Shown: positions 6,807-13,751 of the stretch, in pieces
Layout of the letters: every line of letters starts with the position of its first letter
How positions within the stretch are numbered: position 1 is the first letter of the stretch
Assembly (NCBI GenBank): GCA_964348185.1
Contig: CAYGBW010000108.1
Location: 1 to 13,790 of the forward strand
Direction of reading: 5' to 3'
Length of the DNA stretch: 13,790 nucleotides
Origin: CAYGBW01 sp964348185
GTDB taxonomy: Bacteria > Desulfobacterota > BSN033 > WVXP01
Program-made: the position numbers and the translations under genes
Notes under the pieces: model-generated
The model's input: the letters and a program-made list of their open reading frames with translations, nothing else
The model's database searches: none
What the model was told of the DNA's origin: nothing

Positions 6807-7991
6807 CTACTGCCGCTCGCTGAGGGGCGTATAAGTACAGGACTCGGGGCCGCAGTATTTGCCAATGTAGTCGGCCGTGGGACGGTAAAGCATCGGCTTG
6901 GGCTGGGCTTCTGCGTATTTCTCCTCAATAATATGGGCACCCCATCCGGATATCCTGGAGATGGCAAAAACCGGGGTAAAGAGATCCCGATCCATCCCCA
7001 TCATGTGATACACAGAGGCGCTGTAGAGATCGACGTTAGGGTAGATGTCCTGTCCCTTCCTCTTTGCAAACTCCTCCCTTGTCACCTCTTCGATCAGGTG
7101 GGTCATTTCATACCATTTGGAGTTCCCGAAACGCTTCCCGAGCCGCTCTGACATGGGACGAAGGACGAGGGTTCTCGGGTCATCGGTTTTGTAGACCGCA
7201 TGGCCCATCCCCATCACCCGTTTACCCTCATCCAAACGGCGGACGACCCAGGGGCGAACGTTCTCCACCTCCCCGATCTCCAAAAGCGTCTCCATCACCT
7301 GGGCATTGGCCCCCCCATGGAGTTCTCCTGAAAGGGCACCCAAGGCAGCCGCAACAGAGGCGTATATATGGGCCCGCGTGGAGGCCACTTCCCTGGCGGC
7401 AAAGGTTGAGGCGTTGAAGGTATGATCGGCGTGCAAGACCAGGCAGACATCAAAATCTCTGGCAGTTTCCGAATCAGGAACTTCCCCTTTGAGGAGATAG
7501 AGGAAATTGGCGGCGTGCGCCAGCGAGGGCTCAGGCTTGACGGGTCTGAGACCCTTACGGATCCGATCCCACGCCGCGACGATCGTGGGGAATTTGGCAA
7601 TGAGTCGCTCGGCCTTGGCCACATCGACTTCCTTCCCTTCCACTCTGGCCTGGGGGTCGTGATCTGCCAACATGGCAGCAGAGGATTGGAGAACGTCCAT
7701 GGGATGGGCAGATCTCGGTCTTCCCTCTAGGGAACGGACAAGGGATTCGGGGATCTCCCTTTCCCTTGTGAGAGACTCCTTGAACCCGTCGAGTTGGCGT
7801 TGGTTGGGAAGGTCTCCAAAGATTAAGAGATAAGCGATTTCCTCAAAGGTGGAATAGCGAGCCAGATCCAGGATGTTGAAGCCCCGGTAGATCAGTACGC
7901 CCCGATCCCCATCAATGGCGCTGATTCGGGTATCTGCTACAGGAATACCCCTCAGTCCGATGTTCTTGGTCTCTGATATTGTCCTCTCCAT
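6807..7991 (-). CDS. Citrate synthase (or 2-methylcitrate synthase)
   Basis: This 394-aa protein has the length of the short bacterial citrate/methylcitrate synthase type, which condenses oxaloacetate with acetyl-CoA or propionyl-CoA. Landmarks are LHADHTFNAST (H187, H190), the catalytic ELHGGAN histidine H225, GHAVYK with H264, PNVDLYS with catalytic D321, and AISRISGWGAHIIEE with R346. All three catalytic residues (H225, H264, D321) are present. The start is ATG 7991 because a strong GGGAGGGGG site lies directly upstream; a longer frame from 8042 adds residues with no similarity. It is the last gene of the minus-strand cluster, 131 bases after the 90-aa unknown gene. The sequence alone does not separate citrate from 2-methylcitrate synthase, and the nearby thiolase and ligase fit either. 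Confidence 0.93.
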   Translation of the reverse strand: MERTISETKNIGLRGIPVADTRISAIDGDRGVLIYRGFNILDLARYSTFEEIAYLLIFGDLPNQRQLDGFKESLTREREIPESLVRSLEGRPRSAHPMDVLQSSAAMLADHDPQARVEGKEVDVAKAERLIAKFPTIVAAWDRIRKGLRPVKPEPSLAHAANFLYLLKGEVPDSETARDFDVCLVLHADHTFNASTFAAREVASTRAHIYASVAAALGALSGELHGGANAQVMETLLEIGEVENVRPWVVRRLDEGKRVMGMGHAVYKTDDPRTLVLRPMSERLGKRFGNSKWYEMTHLIEEVTREEFAKRKGQDIYPNVDLYSASVYHMMGMDRDLFTPVFAISRISGWGAHIIEEKYAEAQPKPMLYRPTADYIGKYCGPESCTYTPLSERQ

Positions 7992-8122
7992 CGTCGTTAC
8001 CCCCTCCCTTATATGATAGAAAAGACCGGGACTGGAATTCAATCCATCAGGGGACTGTTTTCGTCATCGTGCTTCACGGGTCCACGATCTCTAGACCTGG
8101 GGAATGAGAGGCCAGATGGGTA

Positions 8123-8395
8123 TCACGATGATCTTTGGGCCTTCTCCAGGATTCCTCTGATATAGGGGAGAAGGTAGACCTTTTCCGTATTGAAACAGGA
8201 GAGCCCTTGCGCCAGGATTTCGATTTGGCCTTCCACAGTTTCGGATCGGTCCATGAAGATCTTATACGTGCCCTTCACCTTGCACAGGCCGCCCCTCACC
8301 CGAAAATCTTCGTCCCCCAGTTTTTCATGGACGATATCTACGCCGAGCTTCTCGGCAAGTTCTTCAAGATAGTCCAGGACCTCTCTTGACTGCAT
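8123..8395 (-). CDS. Conserved-looking 90-aa protein of unknown function
   Basis: I do not recognise a named family. The protein is small, soluble and charged, with a predicted helix (about 3-18, EVLDYLEELAEKLG), a beta-rich middle (about 28-48, with FRVRGGLCKVKGTYKIFMD) and C-terminal helices (about 50-86). It has two cysteines, C38 and C67, but no CxxC. No signal peptide or membrane segment is visible. Composition and codon use look like a real gene, and it lies between the DUF35 gene (73 bases upstream) and citrate synthase on the same strand. The Shine-Dalgarno site is weak (GGCGGA). The DUF35 frame remains open past its stop codon into this region, so the exact start is uncertain. A role with the thiolase/DUF35 pair is only an inference from position. 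Confidence 0.75.
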   Translation of the reverse strand: MQSREVLDYLEELAEKLGVDIVHEKLGDEDFRVRGGLCKVKGTYKIFMDRSETVEGQIEILAQGLSCFNTEKVYLLPYIRGILEKAQRSS

Positions 8396-8423
8396 ATCGA
8401 TCCGCCATCTGCTCGAGTTCCGT

Positions 8424-8445
8424 GGGCCCCAGCTTCAGGGGGCCC
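8424..8445. other. G+C-rich hairpin between DUF35 gene and the 90-aa gene
   Basis: GGGCCCC (8424-8430) pairs with GGGGCCC (8439-8445) across an 8-base loop. All seven pairs are G:C. No T-run follows on either strand, so a simple terminator is unlikely. It could adjust expression between the two genes or stabilise mRNA ends. Confidence 0.45.
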
Positions 8446-8468
8446 GGGCACGTGATCCTGAGATTGGG

Positions 8469-8903
8469 TCACACGGGTTCCAGGATGATGGTCACCGTGC
8501 CGTCTGTCAGAATATGAGGGGTTGCCTGCAAGGCCATGCCCACCTGAAGATTCTCGGGAGCCACATTGGGAATCCAGCCCATGATCCTGAGTCCGTCCTC
8601 AACCTCAAGGAGGCCAATGGGGCAGGGTCGGAATGTGATCGATGAGAAAGGCATGAGGGGCTTCGAGGCAAAATGCTCAGGGGGCACATAGATCAGGGTG
8701 AATGTGGCAAGCCTTCCTCGACCCTTAATGGGAATCCAGTCCATATCACTGGCCATACACCGGGGACAGTCAGCCCGGGGAGGATAGAAGTCTGCCGTAC
8801 AGACTCTGCATCGGGTCGCCATGATCCTGCCAGACGCCAGTTCCTGAACGAAGCGTCCAACCTTGGTCTGATTGATGTGCAAGGAAAAATCCCTGAACTC
8901 CAT
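8469..8903 (-). CDS. DUF35 Zn-ribbon/OB-fold protein, thiolase partner
   Basis: This 144-aa protein has the standard DUF35 layout: an N-terminal helix (about 12-27), a rubredoxin-like zinc ribbon with C32, C35, C46 and C49 (CRVC and CPRC), then an OB-fold (about 57-142) that contains the GRGRLATFT and PIGLLEVEDGLRIMG strands. Such proteins bind SCP2-type thiolases or aldolases and help bind the acyl-CoA. Known cases are BbsA with BbsB in anaerobic toluene degradation, ChsH2 with Ltp2 in steroid degradation, and the archaeal thiolase/HMG-CoA synthase complex. The ATG follows the thiolase stop codon with no gap, and AGGAGGG lies just inside the thiolase gene, so the two are translationally coupled. 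All four cysteines are present. Confidence 0.92.
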   Translation of the reverse strand: MEFRDFSLHINQTKVGRFVQELASGRIMATRCRVCTADFYPPRADCPRCMASDMDWIPIKGRGRLATFTLIYVPPEHFASKPLMPFSSITFRPCPIGLLEVEDGLRIMGWIPNVAPENLQVGMALQATPHILTDGTVTIILEPV

Positions 8904-10061
8904 CTAATCCCTCCTGAATATGTGGACCGCCACAATCTGCCCGCTTCCGCCCACATTATGGGTCATGCCGATCGTCGCATTCCTCACCTGACTCTCCCCC
9001 GCCTCCCCCCTGAGTTGTTTCGTAATTGACACAGCCATCGAGACCCCTGTGGCACCGATGGGATGCCCCTTGGATTTCAGCCCGCCGTCCAGATTAACGG
9101 GAATCCGCCCACCCAGATGGGTCGCCCCCTCTTCGATGAGTTTCCACCCATCCCCTTCCTCACAGAATCCGAGATCCTCATAGGCCACGATTTCCGCGAT
9201 CGTGAAACAGTCGTGAACGGTAGCCACATCAACGTCAGGAGGTCCAATCCCTGCCATCTTATAGGCCTTCTCGGCAGCGATTTGCGTTGCCCGGAGACCG
9301 GTTAGGGTCTCTCTTTCTCCAATGGCCATGGTGTCCGTGGCCAATCCCAGGCCCGTGATCCAAACGGGTTTCGATGTTATCTCTCGAGCCTTCTCCTCTG
9401 AGGCCAGGAGAATGGAAGCGGAGCCATCGGTAATCAGGCTGCAATCGAAGAGTTTCAAGGGATGGGCAACCACAAAAGAGGAAAGGGCCTTCTCCAGGGT
9501 CACCTCCTTCTGCATATGAGCCAGGGGGTTGAGTCTCCCATAATGGTGGTTCTTGACCGCCACCATAGCCAAATGCTTTTCTGTGGTGCCAAATTCAGCC
9601 ATGTGGGCCTGGGCGAGCATCGCGTAGTACCCGGGAAAGGTCATGCCAAAGGGATATTCCCATGTAGCGTCACCGCCTCGGCCCATAATGTCGGTGGCAA
9701 CACTCGTCGGGACTTCCGTCATTTTCTCGACCCCCACCACCAACACCAAATCGGACAGACCCGAAGCCACGGTCATCCAGCCGGTCCGGATGGCCATACT
9801 GCCGCTGGCACAGGCTCCTTCGACCCGAAAGTTGGGCTTAGGGGTAAAGCCTATATAGTCATGAACCTGGGCAGAAGGTTGAAGGGAAAAGGCAAACTCA
9901 TCTCCTGCGACGCTTGTTACCATGGCGTCCACATCATCAAGGGTGATCTTGGCGTCGTCGACACAGGCCTTGACGGATTCGAAGGCCAGTTCTCGGAGGG
10001 ACGCATCCGATCGAACCCCGAACTTGCTGTGACCCGTCCCCACAACGGCAACCTTTCTCAT
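8904..10061 (-). CDS. SCP2-type thiolase (acetyl-CoA acetyltransferase-like)
   Basis: This 385-aa protein belongs to the lipid-transfer/SCP2-type thiolases. It has the nucleophile C84 in EGACASGSMA, HDCF at 283-286 with H283 and C285, GHPIGATG at 332-339 with H333, and NVGGSG at 369-374 in place of the classical CxGGGMG motif. Retention of C84 argues for a genuine thiolase (as in BbsB) rather than a retro-aldolase of the Ltp2 kind, which lacks the catalytic cysteines. The start is MRKVAVVGTG, the usual beginning of the fold, with GAGGG just before it; a frame from 10136 would add 25 unlikely residues. It is coupled to the DUF35 gene. Upstream, 273 bases of repeat-rich DNA separate it from the ligase gene, so it may have its own promoter. 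The substrate is unknown. Confidence 0.92.
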   Translation of the reverse strand: MRKVAVVGTGHSKFGVRSDASLRELAFESVKACVDDAKITLDDVDAMVTSVAGDEFAFSLQPSAQVHDYIGFTPKPNFRVEGACASGSMAIRTGWMTVASGLSDLVLVVGVEKMTEVPTSVATDIMGRGGDATWEYPFGMTFPGYYAMLAQAHMAEFGTTEKHLAMVAVKNHHYGRLNPLAHMQKEVTLEKALSSFVVAHPLKLFDCSLITDGSASILLASEEKAREITSKPVWITGLGLATDTMAIGERETLTGLRATQIAAEKAYKMAGIGPPDVDVATVHDCFTIAEIVAYEDLGFCEEGDGWKLIEEGATHLGGRIPVNLDGGLKSKGHPIGATGVSMAVSITKQLRGEAGESQVRNATIGMTHNVGGSGQIVAVHIFRRD

Positions 10062-10153
10062 TTCCCTCTTCCAGCAATTAGTTTTTTCGGAAAAGTGTTT
10101 TCGCCACAAGGGGTGGCTTCGAGATGGGTAGACCAAATCGACCGGTGGTGACT

Positions 10154-10286
10154 AAATCCGAAGCACGAAATCCGAAATGCGAAACAATCTCAAAATCATA
10201 ATCTCGAATGTTCCAAACCGAATTTTGCGTTTCTGTCATTTGATATTAGAGTTTGTTTCGGATTTCGATATTCGGATTTCGAATTT
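10154..10286. repeat. Heptanucleotide repeats arranged as a large inverted repeat
   Basis: The gap between the thiolase and ligase genes starts with 7-base units such as AAATCCG, AAGCACG and AAATGCG (10154-10181) and ends with their reverse-strand form, CGGATTT, CGATATT and CGAATTT (10259-10286). A 7-base register can be followed more loosely through the A+T-rich middle. The two blocks are near-complementary, so the region could fold into a long hairpin. No ORF, promoter or terminator stands out in the rest of the gap (10062-10334). Confidence 0.65.
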
Positions 10287-10334
10287 ATCAAACCCGACTG
10301 CACGGGCTCGAAAGCACTCTATAAGAGTATAACT

Positions 10335-12014
10335 CTAACCGCCCTGTTTCGCCATCTCCTCTTCCCGCAGGGCCTTTCTCAATACCTTGCCGATCATCGT
10401 CTTCGGGAGTTCCTGTCGAAACTCAACGACCGTGGGGACCTTATACTTGGCCAGATTGTCTCGGCAGAATGCAATGATCTCCTCCTCTGTGGCGGTCTCG
10501 CCTTCTTTGAGAACCACGTAGGCTTTCACCGTCTCCCCTCGATAGGGATCTGGGATTCCAACGGCCACGCCATCCTTGATCTTCGGGTGTGTAAACAGCA
10601 CCTCGTCGATGTCTCTTGGGTATACGTTGTACCCCCCGGTAATGATCATGTCTTTTTTCCGATCCACAATGTAGAAGTAGCCCTCTTCGTCCATCTTCCC
10701 CATGTCGCCGGTGTATAACCACCCCTCCTTGAGGCACTTTTCGGTCTCTTCGGGGTTGTTCCAGTATCCCTTCATGACCTGGGGGCCCTTTATGCGGAGC
10801 TCGCCGATTTCCCCAGCAGGCAGGGACCCCTCTCCCGTCTCCGGGCTGGCAATCTGGCAGTCTGTGTCCGGGAAAGGCAGGCCGATGCTCCCGATCTTTC
10901 TCTTTCCGAACAGGGGGTTGGCATGGGTTACGGGAGAAGTCTCGGTGAGTCCGTATCCTTCGACCAGTTTGCCGCCCGTGATTCTCTCGAAGTCCTCGCA
11001 TACCTCAACGGGCAGAGGCGCAGCCCCGCTGATGCAAAACTTGACCGAGGTAAGGTCGAATTTACCCACATCGGGGAAATTAATAATGGCCTGGTAGATC
11101 GCTGGAACTCCCATAAAGACCGTGGGTTTGATTCTCTCGATGCCTTTGAGAAAACCGTGGAGTTTGTCTCGTTCGAAACGGGGTAGAATGAACATGATGG
11201 CCCCAAGGTATATGGGAAGGTTCAGACATGTGGTCATTCCATAGGAATGAAAGAAGGGGAGCACTGAGAGAAAGGTTTCCTTCCCCCGCTCTACCTTGGG
11301 AAACCAGAGACTACACTGGATCGTGTTACAGACCAGATTCCTGTGGGACAGCATACACCCCTTTGAAATCCCCGTGGTTCCACCGGTATATAGCAGGAGG
11401 GCCACCTCATCCTGGTCGAGTGTCACGGTTGGGGGGGAAGGGGGATGACTGGCGAGTAGGTCTTTGAAAAAGAGAATCCCCTCCCCTTTTTCAAACTTCG
11501 AAGGTGAAGGTTTTTTAAGGGGGTAGAGCACATTCTTCGGGAAGGGGAGATACTCTTTAATGCTGGTGTAAATGATCCGTTTGAGAGACGTTTCGGATTT
11601 GATGTTTCTAATCTTATTTGGGAGATCGAGCACATCAGGCACGATCACGGTTTCAGCCCCTGAGTCGGCCAGCTGGAATTGTATCTCCTTTTCGCTGTTG
11701 AGGGGGTTCACCTGGACAAAGATGGCTCCCGTTTTCATGACACCGTAGTAAGAGATGACAAACTGCGGGCAGTTCGGAAGGATACAGGCGACCCGATCCC
11801 CCGTTTTGACGCCCATGGCGCTCACGGCTGTGGCAAAGCGCTTGACCCGTTCGTCCAGTTGCCGGTAGGTCATTTTTTTCCCGAGAAAGATAATGGCGGT
11901 TCGGTCTGGGAAGCGCTGGGTCGTCTCCTCTAGAAGCCGATGCAGGGGAACCTCGGGATAGGTAGAGGTTTTGGGGACGCCCTCTTCATAGTGATCGTAC
12001 CAGGGGTTTTCCAT
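10335..12014 (-). CDS. AMP-forming long-chain acyl-CoA ligase
   Basis: This 559-aa protein of the ANL superfamily activates a carboxylic acid via an acyl-AMP to its CoA ester. In order: the N-terminal lid region LLEETTQRFPDRTAIIF (about 27-43), the phosphate-binding loop YTGGTTGISKG (209-219), LPFFHSYGM (252-260), the acyl-site SGAAPLP (329-335), YGLTETSP (354-361), YTGD (434-437), the hinge DRKKDMIITGGYNVYP (451-466) and catalytic lysine K543 in KTMIGKVLRK. All core motifs are intact. It most resembles FadD-like ligases for medium or long-chain acids, but the substrate is not determined. The start is ATG 12014 because AGGAGG lies 5-6 bases upstream; a frame from 12059 adds 15 residues. It is the first gene of the minus-strand cluster and is divergent from a GNAT acetyltransferase. 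Confidence 0.94.
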   Translation of the reverse strand: MENPWYDHYEEGVPKTSTYPEVPLHRLLEETTQRFPDRTAIIFLGKKMTYRQLDERVKRFATAVSAMGVKTGDRVACILPNCPQFVISYYGVMKTGAIFVQVNPLNSEKEIQFQLADSGAETVIVPDVLDLPNKIRNIKSETSLKRIIYTSIKEYLPFPKNVLYPLKKPSPSKFEKGEGILFFKDLLASHPPSPPTVTLDQDEVALLLYTGGTTGISKGCMLSHRNLVCNTIQCSLWFPKVERGKETFLSVLPFFHSYGMTTCLNLPIYLGAIMFILPRFERDKLHGFLKGIERIKPTVFMGVPAIYQAIINFPDVGKFDLTSVKFCISGAAPLPVEVCEDFERITGGKLVEGYGLTETSPVTHANPLFGKRKIGSIGLPFPDTDCQIASPETGEGSLPAGEIGELRIKGPQVMKGYWNNPEETEKCLKEGWLYTGDMGKMDEEGYFYIVDRKKDMIITGGYNVYPRDIDEVLFTHPKIKDGVAVGIPDPYRGETVKAYVVLKEGETATEEEIIAFCRDNLAKYKVPTVVEFRQELPKTMIGKVLRKALREEEMAKQGG

Positions 12015-12108
12015 GGTTTCCTCCTCTCTGAACTCCTTGGCCCGTATCTGTTCTGTCACGGGATGAAGTTATGAGTCCCGTCGCATCGTGGTAAAACACC
12101 TTATCCCC

Positions 12109-12136
12109 AGTCTATGCCTTCATGGGGAAATGTCAA
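12109..12136 (-). promoter_or_regulatory. Sigma70-type promoter for the acyl-CoA ligase cluster
   Basis: On the minus strand, a perfect TTGACA (12136 to 12131) is followed after 16 bases by TAGACT (12114 to 12109, 4/6 match). Transcription would begin near 12102, about 88 bases before the ligase ATG. Confidence 0.55.
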
Positions 12137-12265
12137 GAACCCGATTCCAATCCTCCAAATGACGTCGTCTGGGCGTGGATTCTCTGCTCTTTCTGAGTCC
12201 CCGGTCGCCATCTCTGGTTTGCCAAAGGGTTTCGGCCTCTTCGTTCTCATGGCGACCGCCGAGCC

Positions 12266-12307
12266 CTGACGACTGGCCTCTGACCTCTGACTCTCGGCGC
12301 CTGACGC
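12266..12307. repeat. Heptanucleotide tandem repeat (CTGACNN)
   Basis: Six consecutive 7-base units fill this stretch without a gap. Five begin CTGAC or CTGGC (for example CTGACGA, CTGACCT, CTGACTC) and the fifth unit is degenerate (TCGGCGC). The consensus differs from those of the other two heptad loci, but the unit length and the pattern of a fixed core plus variable end are the same. Confidence 0.65.
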
Positions 12308-12322
12308 CAGGATATGGGCGAC

Positions 12323-12352
12323 TAGACGCCCCGGATCTAAACCTGTTATACT
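12323..12352 (+). promoter_or_regulatory. Possible promoter for the GNAT gene
   Basis: TAGACG (12323-12328, 4/6) and TATACT (12347-12352, 5/6) are 18 bases apart. Transcription would start near 12359, about 47 bases before the GTG start. Confidence 0.35.
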
Positions 12353-12405
12353 GAGCCTCGACGCAAACGATCCCTCCGCTCGCAAGTGAAAAGGATAGAT
12401 CGGGA

Positions 12406-12903
12406 GTGGAGCCTCGCCCATTTAAGACGAAGAAGGGAAAAGAGGTTTCGATCTGCCTTTTTTCGGAAAAGGTGGCTGAGAGGCTTTTCGTTTTCTATGA
12501 CGAGTTTCAGCCTAAAGAGAGGTACCTGGGGCTTCCTCATCGTTTGGACCCCGTCCGAAAGCAGTGGGTGGAGACCCTCGTCCAGGGGAATCTTAACCTT
12601 CTTGCCATGGACCGAGGTCGAGTGATCGGCCACGCAGCCGCCATACCCATTCCCCCCTCTTCAATGGCCGAACTCCTCGTTTTCGTTCATCAGGATTTTC
12701 AGAATCAGGGCATCGGGACCGAGCTTATCAGATTGGTGGCAGAATGCGCAGCTGAGATAGGGACGAAGTCGCTGTGGCTAACGGTTTCGACCTCCAATTC
12801 CATCGCCGTCCATGTCTACCAGAAGTGTGGGTTTACATTCGTCGGCCCGATGGACTCTGAACGGGAAATGATCCTAGACCTTGGATCGTTACGGGGCTTG
12901 TGA
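12406..12903 (+). CDS. GNAT-family N-acetyltransferase
   Basis: This 165-aa single GNAT domain transfers an acetyl group from acetyl-CoA to an amine. Motif A is VFVHQDFQNQGIGTELIRL, with the QNQGIGT pyrophosphate-binding loop at about 99-105. The conserved C-terminal part is SNSIAVHVYQKCGFTFVG (about 130-147). The N-terminal 60 residues are less conserved and contain FYDEFQPKERYLGLP, a segment resembling those seen in GNAT domains next to protein acetyltransferases. The start is GTG 12406, with AAGGA about 10 bases upstream, so its exact position is moderately uncertain. The gene is divergent from the AMP-forming acyl-CoA ligase. GNAT enzymes of the Pat type inactivate such ligases by acetylating the catalytic lysine, so regulation of the neighbour is possible but only inferred. 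Confidence 0.85.
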   Translation: MEPRPFKTKKGKEVSICLFSEKVAERLFVFYDEFQPKERYLGLPHRLDPVRKQWVETLVQGNLNLLAMDRGRVIGHAAAIPIPPSSMAELLVFVHQDFQNQGIGTELIRLVAECAAEIGTKSLWLTVSTSNSIAVHVYQKCGFTFVGPMDSEREMILDLGSLRGL

Positions 12904-12963
12904 TCGGAATCCTCTACGAGACAACTTATGAAACCACGTCCTCAGAGCGAGGCAATCCTCCGA

Positions 12964-12999
12964 AGCCTTGGCGTCCGTCCTCGTCCGACGCCAAAGGCT
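12964..12999. repeat. Long inverted repeat, possible REP-like element
   Basis: AGCCTTGGCGTC (12964-12975) pairs with GACGCCAAAGGCT (12987-12999) over 12 base pairs with one bulged A, around an 11-base loop. It sits in the convergent spacer after the GNAT gene. A frame through it (12928-13197) is basic and low in complexity and is not a credible gene. The look is that of an interspersed extragenic palindrome, but I cannot count its copies from one window. Confidence 0.5.
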
Positions 13000-13076
13000 A
13001 TGGCCGACGGTTTCCGCAGTAGCCTGCTACAGAGGATGAGAAGGAGGGTGCTGGCTTCGGCGAGTTCCCCTCTCCT

Positions 13077-13141
13077 AAAAAAAACGAAAGATGCCCCCCG
13101 CGGGAACGCGGGAAGCTTCACTTTACCCGGGGGCTCCCCCG
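13077..13141 (-). terminator. Hairpin cluster, possible terminator for the CBS gene
   Basis: CCCGCG (13097-13102) pairs with CGCGGG (13107-13112) around a GGAA loop, and CGGGG (13128-13132) pairs with CCCCG (13137-13141). Alternatively GCCCCC (13093-13098) pairs with GGGGGC (13129-13134). Read on the minus strand, the hairpins are followed by a run of eight T (13084 to 13077), but 12 bases separate the nearest stem from the T-run, so it is only a fair terminator. Confidence 0.4.
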
Positions 13142-13189
13142 TTTCGATGCCTCAGGACCCTTTCCCGGCTACCCTGCTGAAATTCCATC

Positions 13190-13600
13190 CTAGATAAAGG
13201 CCTCGGAGAGTGTCTTGAAAACATCCAGGGTCGCCCTCATCACATCTCTTTCCGTGATGATCCCCTGTATCTTCCCCTCATCGGTCACCAGAAGCCTTCT
13301 GATCTTTTTGTCTGCCATCAGATCTGCTGCCTCTCCAATGGCCGCGCTTGCGTCGATCGTGACCAGGGGACTGGTCATGATTTCTCCAGCTTTCATGCCG
13401 GCACACTCAATCTTGGCACAGCATTTCCTCAAGACATCCCGTTCCGTCAGAATGCCTATCATTTCGCCCCCGGTGGTTACCACCACAGAACCAATATTCT
13501 TTTCCACCATGAGGTTCATTGCCTCGTTAACACTGGCGGTGCTCTCAACGGAAACAATGTCCTCTGTCATGATGTTTCTAACCGCATAGGTCAATCTCAT
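13190..13600 (-). CDS. Two-CBS-domain protein
   Basis: This 136-aa protein consists only of a CBS pair (Bateman module): CBS1 at about 8-58 (VRNIMTEDIVSV to GILTERDVLRK) and CBS2 at about 73-125 (EIMTSPLVTI to GIITERDVMRA). Each ends in the GIxTERD motif that contacts the ribose of bound adenosine nucleotides. Stand-alone CBS pairs usually sense ATP, AMP or S-adenosylmethionine and act on a partner protein. A CC pair (C60, C61) and C66 lie in the linker. The start is ATG 13600, supported by GGGGAGG 6 bases upstream; a frame from 13627 adds nine residues. It is transcribed alone and converges on the GNAT gene. No partner can be named. Confidence 0.92.
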   Translation of the reverse strand: MRLTYAVRNIMTEDIVSVESTASVNEAMNLMVEKNIGSVVVTTGGEMIGILTERDVLRKCCAKIECAGMKAGEIMTSPLVTIDASAAIGEAADLMADKKIRRLLVTDEGKIQGIITERDVMRATLDVFKTLSEAFI

Positions 13601-13634
13601 TGTAAGCCTCCCCTCTATATTCACCAACTCCGCG

Positions 13635-13651
13635 GCCGGCCAGAAGCCGGC
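13635..13651. other. Hairpin upstream of the CBS gene
   Basis: GCCGGC (13635-13640) pairs with GCCGGC (13646-13651) around a CAGAA loop, about 35 bases before the CBS start codon on the minus strand. It could be part of that gene's leader. No promoter boxes are obvious beside it. Confidence 0.35.
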
Positions 13652-13751
13652 GCCTCAGGTGAAGCATACGGATCTCTGTCAATCCAAATGCTATGGCCTG
13701 ATTAGATCCTAACCCGTTTTCTGATTTTTATAAAGGAGAAAGGGGTCTCTT

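Larger units (their letters stand above)
12015..12405. other. Divergent intergenic region, 391 bases
   Basis: It lies between the divergent ligase and acetyltransferase genes. It contains the ligase promoter (12109-12136), a possible acetyltransferase promoter (12323-12352) and a heptad repeat (12266-12307). The remaining frames in this region have no recognisable protein similarity. Confidence 0.6.

Noticed and set aside
8013..8042. Promoter-like TTGAAT/TATCAT (18-base spacer) on the minus strand before citrate synthase
   Set aside because: The predicted transcription start would fall within the Shine-Dalgarno sequence, leaving no usable leader.
8424..8471. UGA ending the DUF35 gene as a selenocysteine codon, with the G:C hairpin as SECIS and an open frame after it
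   Set aside because: The OB-fold is complete at the stop, the loop lacks the G-U start, and the spacing is too long. The open frame after the stop overlaps the start of the 90-aa gene in another register.
9462..10151. Long plus-strand frame (229 codons) opposite the thiolase gene
   Set aside because: It is the antisense shadow of a clear thiolase; the translation is His/Gly-rich with no family resemblance.
12961..13020. Possible cyclic-di-GMP (GEMM-I) riboswitch, because of the GACGCCAAAGGCTATGG segment
   Set aside because: The segment is fully explained as the arm of a simple hairpin, the other conserved GEMM parts are missing, and no downstream gene lies in the right orientation.
12928..13197. 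Plus-strand 89-codon frame after the GNAT gene
   Set aside because: Basic, low-complexity translation that runs through the inverted repeats and into the CBS gene end; no domain and no ribosome binding site.
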